Made by a program: the position numbers and the translations under genes. Shown piece by piece: positions 17,461 to 19,597 of a stretch of DNA of 19,597 bases; position 1 is the first letter of the stretch; each line of letters opens with the position of its first letter. The notes below the pieces were generated by a model that saw only the letters and a list, made by a program, of their open reading frames with translations, was not told the DNA's origin and made no database searches. Source of the stretch: Chromera velia (lineage: Eukaryota > Sar > Chromeraceae); assembly GCA_018398765.1 (NCBI GenBank), contig JAHBMJ010002137.1, positions 1,503 to 21,099 of the forward strand, read 5' to 3'.

Positions 17461-19210
17461 TCAATACATCGTTGGCGTAAAGCGCTCCAGAAATGCAATC
17501 TCATTCAACCATTCTTCAATCAGATCCGTGCTGGCCGTACGGACCAAAACACGTAAATATTGTTCCTTGAGAAAATTAAAAGGCCATCGCAAGGACAGCA
17601 ATTCAACGAACATTAATGATAACTCCCTTACCATCAAATAGGTGGGTAGATTTGCGGATAACAGCATTCTTGTAACGTGCCTGCATATCAGACCTGAACA
17701 CGCAGAGCAGCTGACCACACACGCATTCCCATAAACAAAACGGGGACGCAAATGAACCGAAGAATGTAACGACAAGTCACTTCCATATGGAGTTTCTAAA
17801 GACCCATCAATGAAAGGAGAGAAAACAGATCTATTCGGATTTTTTGGAGAGAACAGAACAACTTCTGGGGTACTCTCCAGAGTGAAGAGAGAGAGACCCA
17901 AAACCTCCTTCCCACACTGTCTCTCCAAAACACATGTACCATGGTAGAAATCATAGCACTGTAGTGAAAGCATAAAAGGATCGTTTCCAAGAAAATCGGA
18001 AGCGACAGAACGAGCCATCAACGTCCGATCGTCCATGTATCGCCTCATAAACCACTTAGAGGACTGCCATGAAGTGACATTCAGGAGAAGTGCTTTCTGA
18101 TATTCCTTCCATGCAGCATAAAAACGCACGCCCCCAGGTGAACACGGACTCCCTTGCGGGAATCCCTCCACCTGAGCAACCCTCTCCCCCAACACCCGGA
18201 TAGTATTTGAATTAAAGTCAACTCTAATCAAATCACACAACAAACTCAACGGAACACAGGTAGCATGTGCATGGTTTGCGTGTGTAGAGAGGAAAACCTC
18301 TTGTTTCTTCTTCACACACCATATGAGCCATGCCTCCCCGACAGCAGGGCCCGTACTCTTCATAAAAACAGACCCCCCCTTTCTCAGCACAGCAAAACGA
18401 TGCCTGGAAGAAGAAGAAAGAAAACAAACCAGAGCATCGAGAGAAGACAAAAAGTCAGCTCGGGGTAAAGACGGAAAGTACGCCTTAATGTCATCCACCG
18501 CAATTGCAACCAAACCTATCAGCCAGCTCGGTAAGGCACGCATAGATGACGCCCTGTCTGCAACCCGTCCGAACCCAATGTTGAAGTTACCCAACATTTC
18601 TTGAAACTGGAAAACAGAATTCAAATCACAATGTGGTGTAAAAAATTTCAAGAGTCCGTTAAGAACCTTGCAGAAAAAAGAAAAGACCCCCTTCCAACAG
18701 TGCTTTGCATATGAAACCAACTGCCCGAATGTTAATGCATCCCACCCGCCCACAACCAAACCATCGAACCCCTAAGACTTCCTCTTTGGCCATAAAATCC
18801 CCGTCCCAAACTCGTGTCGTGTTCTGCTAGGAATCGCAAACTGAGCTATGAATGTCTTCATTGGGACAGACCACAAAGATGGATCAAACAACAGAGACTC
18901 ACGATCAGCGATTTATGTTGGAGTAAGTCGAACATATGCGGCATCCGCAAGGAAGGCCTTACGCATATACGCAATATACATCCGACGGCATAGGAAGGCT
19001 AAGTCGCCCTTAGCTCTATCTACGGGTGTAATGACAAGCGCAGCCTTCATCGCCTTCATAACCGCAGACCCCTTCTCAGGCAACTTGGGGCCTAAACGAT
19101 ACACCTCTAACATAGAGAGCCAACGATATTGTAGATCTGCCCATACAGCAGCAGATACAGACACACGCCCCCTACATCTTTGACCCACAAGACCTCCCCT
19201 GAGTGCATTC
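17461..19210 (-). pseudogene. Reverse transcriptase ORF, right copy, two premature stops
   Basis: Same frame as the left copy from its codons near 731 to the final stop. Premature stops: TAA at 18915-18913 (CAA in the left copy) and TAG at 18774-18772 (TGG in the left copy). Downstream of 18771 the frame is open for over 430 codons to 17461, so the palm is better preserved than on the left: motif A, motif B (GFPQGSPCSPGG) and catalytic YMDD (18039-18028) are intact, and the seven codons GGSVFMK deleted on the left are present. The N-terminal third is missing. By eye the two RT proteins differ at roughly 25-30 of about 400 residues. Whether the surviving frame is translated is unknown. Confidence 0.8.
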
Positions 19211-19219
19211 TACATAAGA

Positions 19220-19250
19220 ACCCAGGCGGCCCATCAGCGCAGGCAGTCAT
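19220..19250. repeat. Right arm of the GC-rich inverted repeat around the right RT element
   Basis: CCCAGGCGGCC and CAGGCAGTC pair with 16908-16951. Without the RT element the two arms would lie a few tens of bases apart and form a small hairpin. Confidence 0.65.
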
Positions 19251-19274
19251 TCTGAAGGTTTAGACAGCATGGTC

Positions 19275-19312
19275 AGATATGGGTTTCAGCTTACCCCCGG
19301 GGTTTTTCCTTG
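19275..19312 (+). repeat. Short repeat with CTTACCCC(C)GGGG core, copy 1
   Basis: CAGATATGGGTTTCAGC followed by TTACCCCCGGGGTTTTTCC resembles 19543-19592 (CAGATGTGTTTCAGCT, then CTTACCCCGGGGCTTTTTTCC), which has about 10 more bases in the middle and runs to the window edge. Confidence 0.55.
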
Positions 19313-19430
19313 GGAAAGGAGGAGAGTTCCGCAGCTTTTCCTGAGGGGGGGGGGGGAGTTGGCATGACCACCCGCGTGGTCAACTGGCCGGCGTGCGTCA
19401 ATCGTGCAGTTCTTATTTTTCTTGCTTTCC

Positions 19431-19547
19431 AAAGCGAAGCGGGGAGCATTTACAAAACAGAAATACCCCAGCCCACGCGTGTACACAGTGTTTTTCGCTA
19501 AAAACCCGGCCCCGAAAGGTTGAATTTGCGAGATGCGTGCGTCAGAT
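19431..19547 (+). repeat. Dispersed repeat, copy B (partner 15825-15940)
   Basis: Direct-orientation counterpart of copy A, richer in CG dinucleotides, so copy A looks like the more decayed one. Any reading frame through it is short and not conserved in meaning. Confidence 0.85.
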
Positions 19548-19597
19548 GTGTTTCAGCTAGGTCTCCACTTACCCCGGGGCTTTTTTCCCGGGGGGGG

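Larger units (their letters stand above)
16961..19210 (-). mobile_element. RT retroelement, right copy, 5'-truncated
   Basis: This is the inverted counterpart of 731-2959 with the same 3' end. Its 5' end is cut at the point matching 731 in the left copy, giving the 5' truncation typical of target-primed reverse transcription. No clear target-site duplication is seen: GGTTATA lies before it and TACATA after it, a weak match. It sits between the arms of a small GC-rich inverted repeat. No tail repeat is visible at the 3' end. Confidence 0.85.

Noticed and set aside
16954-19216. A target-site duplication of the right RT element (TTATA / TACATA)
   Set aside because: The match is short, imperfect and A/T-rich, so it cannot be told from chance.

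Overview
The window looks like nuclear DNA of a eukaryote: the one host-type gene is split by GT-AG introns whose phases fit together, and the rest is mostly decayed retroelements, fold-back repeats and GC-rich hairpins. A unicellular alga (for example a chromerid or dinoflagellate relative) would fit a hybrid histidine kinase gene lying among such repeats, but this is a low-confidence inference; nothing here identifies the species.

Layout. (1) 1-2959, + strand: a reverse-transcriptase (RT) retroelement with a YMDD RT, running off the left edge and broken by four in-frame TAG codons. (2) 2960-8308, - strand: a degenerate Ty3/gypsy chromovirus with a 5' LTR (7989-8308), primer-binding site, gag, an RT/RNase H/integrase/chromodomain pol and a truncated 3' LTR (2960-3062). 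The first retroelement appears to have inserted into that 3' LTR. (3) 8309-10238: no gene recognised. (4) 10239-14256, - strand: a four-exon gene for a membrane-bound hybrid histidine kinase of about 1,002 residues, the only apparently intact host gene. (5) 14457-15501: a fold-back element with long inverted arms, about 200 bp upstream of the kinase start. (6) 15502-16960: non-coding DNA with GC-rich hairpins and short repeats. (7) 16961-19210, - strand: a second, 5'-truncated copy of the element in (1), in inverted orientation and inserted between the arms of a small GC-rich inverted repeat. (8) 19211-19597: more of the dispersed GC-rich repeats.

The two RT copies form a 2.2-kb inverted repeat about 14 kb apart. 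Their stop codons fall at different sites, so each copy shows the sense codon that the other lost. The gypsy pol likewise has eight premature stops and no frameshift that I could see. All of these stops can be explained by C:G to T:A transitions, and the differences I checked in the RT element's 3' region are transitions only. The elements therefore seem to be decaying mainly by point transitions, as expected of methylated or otherwise silenced repeats. The kinase probably acts as a phosphorelay sensor at a membrane; no partner gene is visible here.
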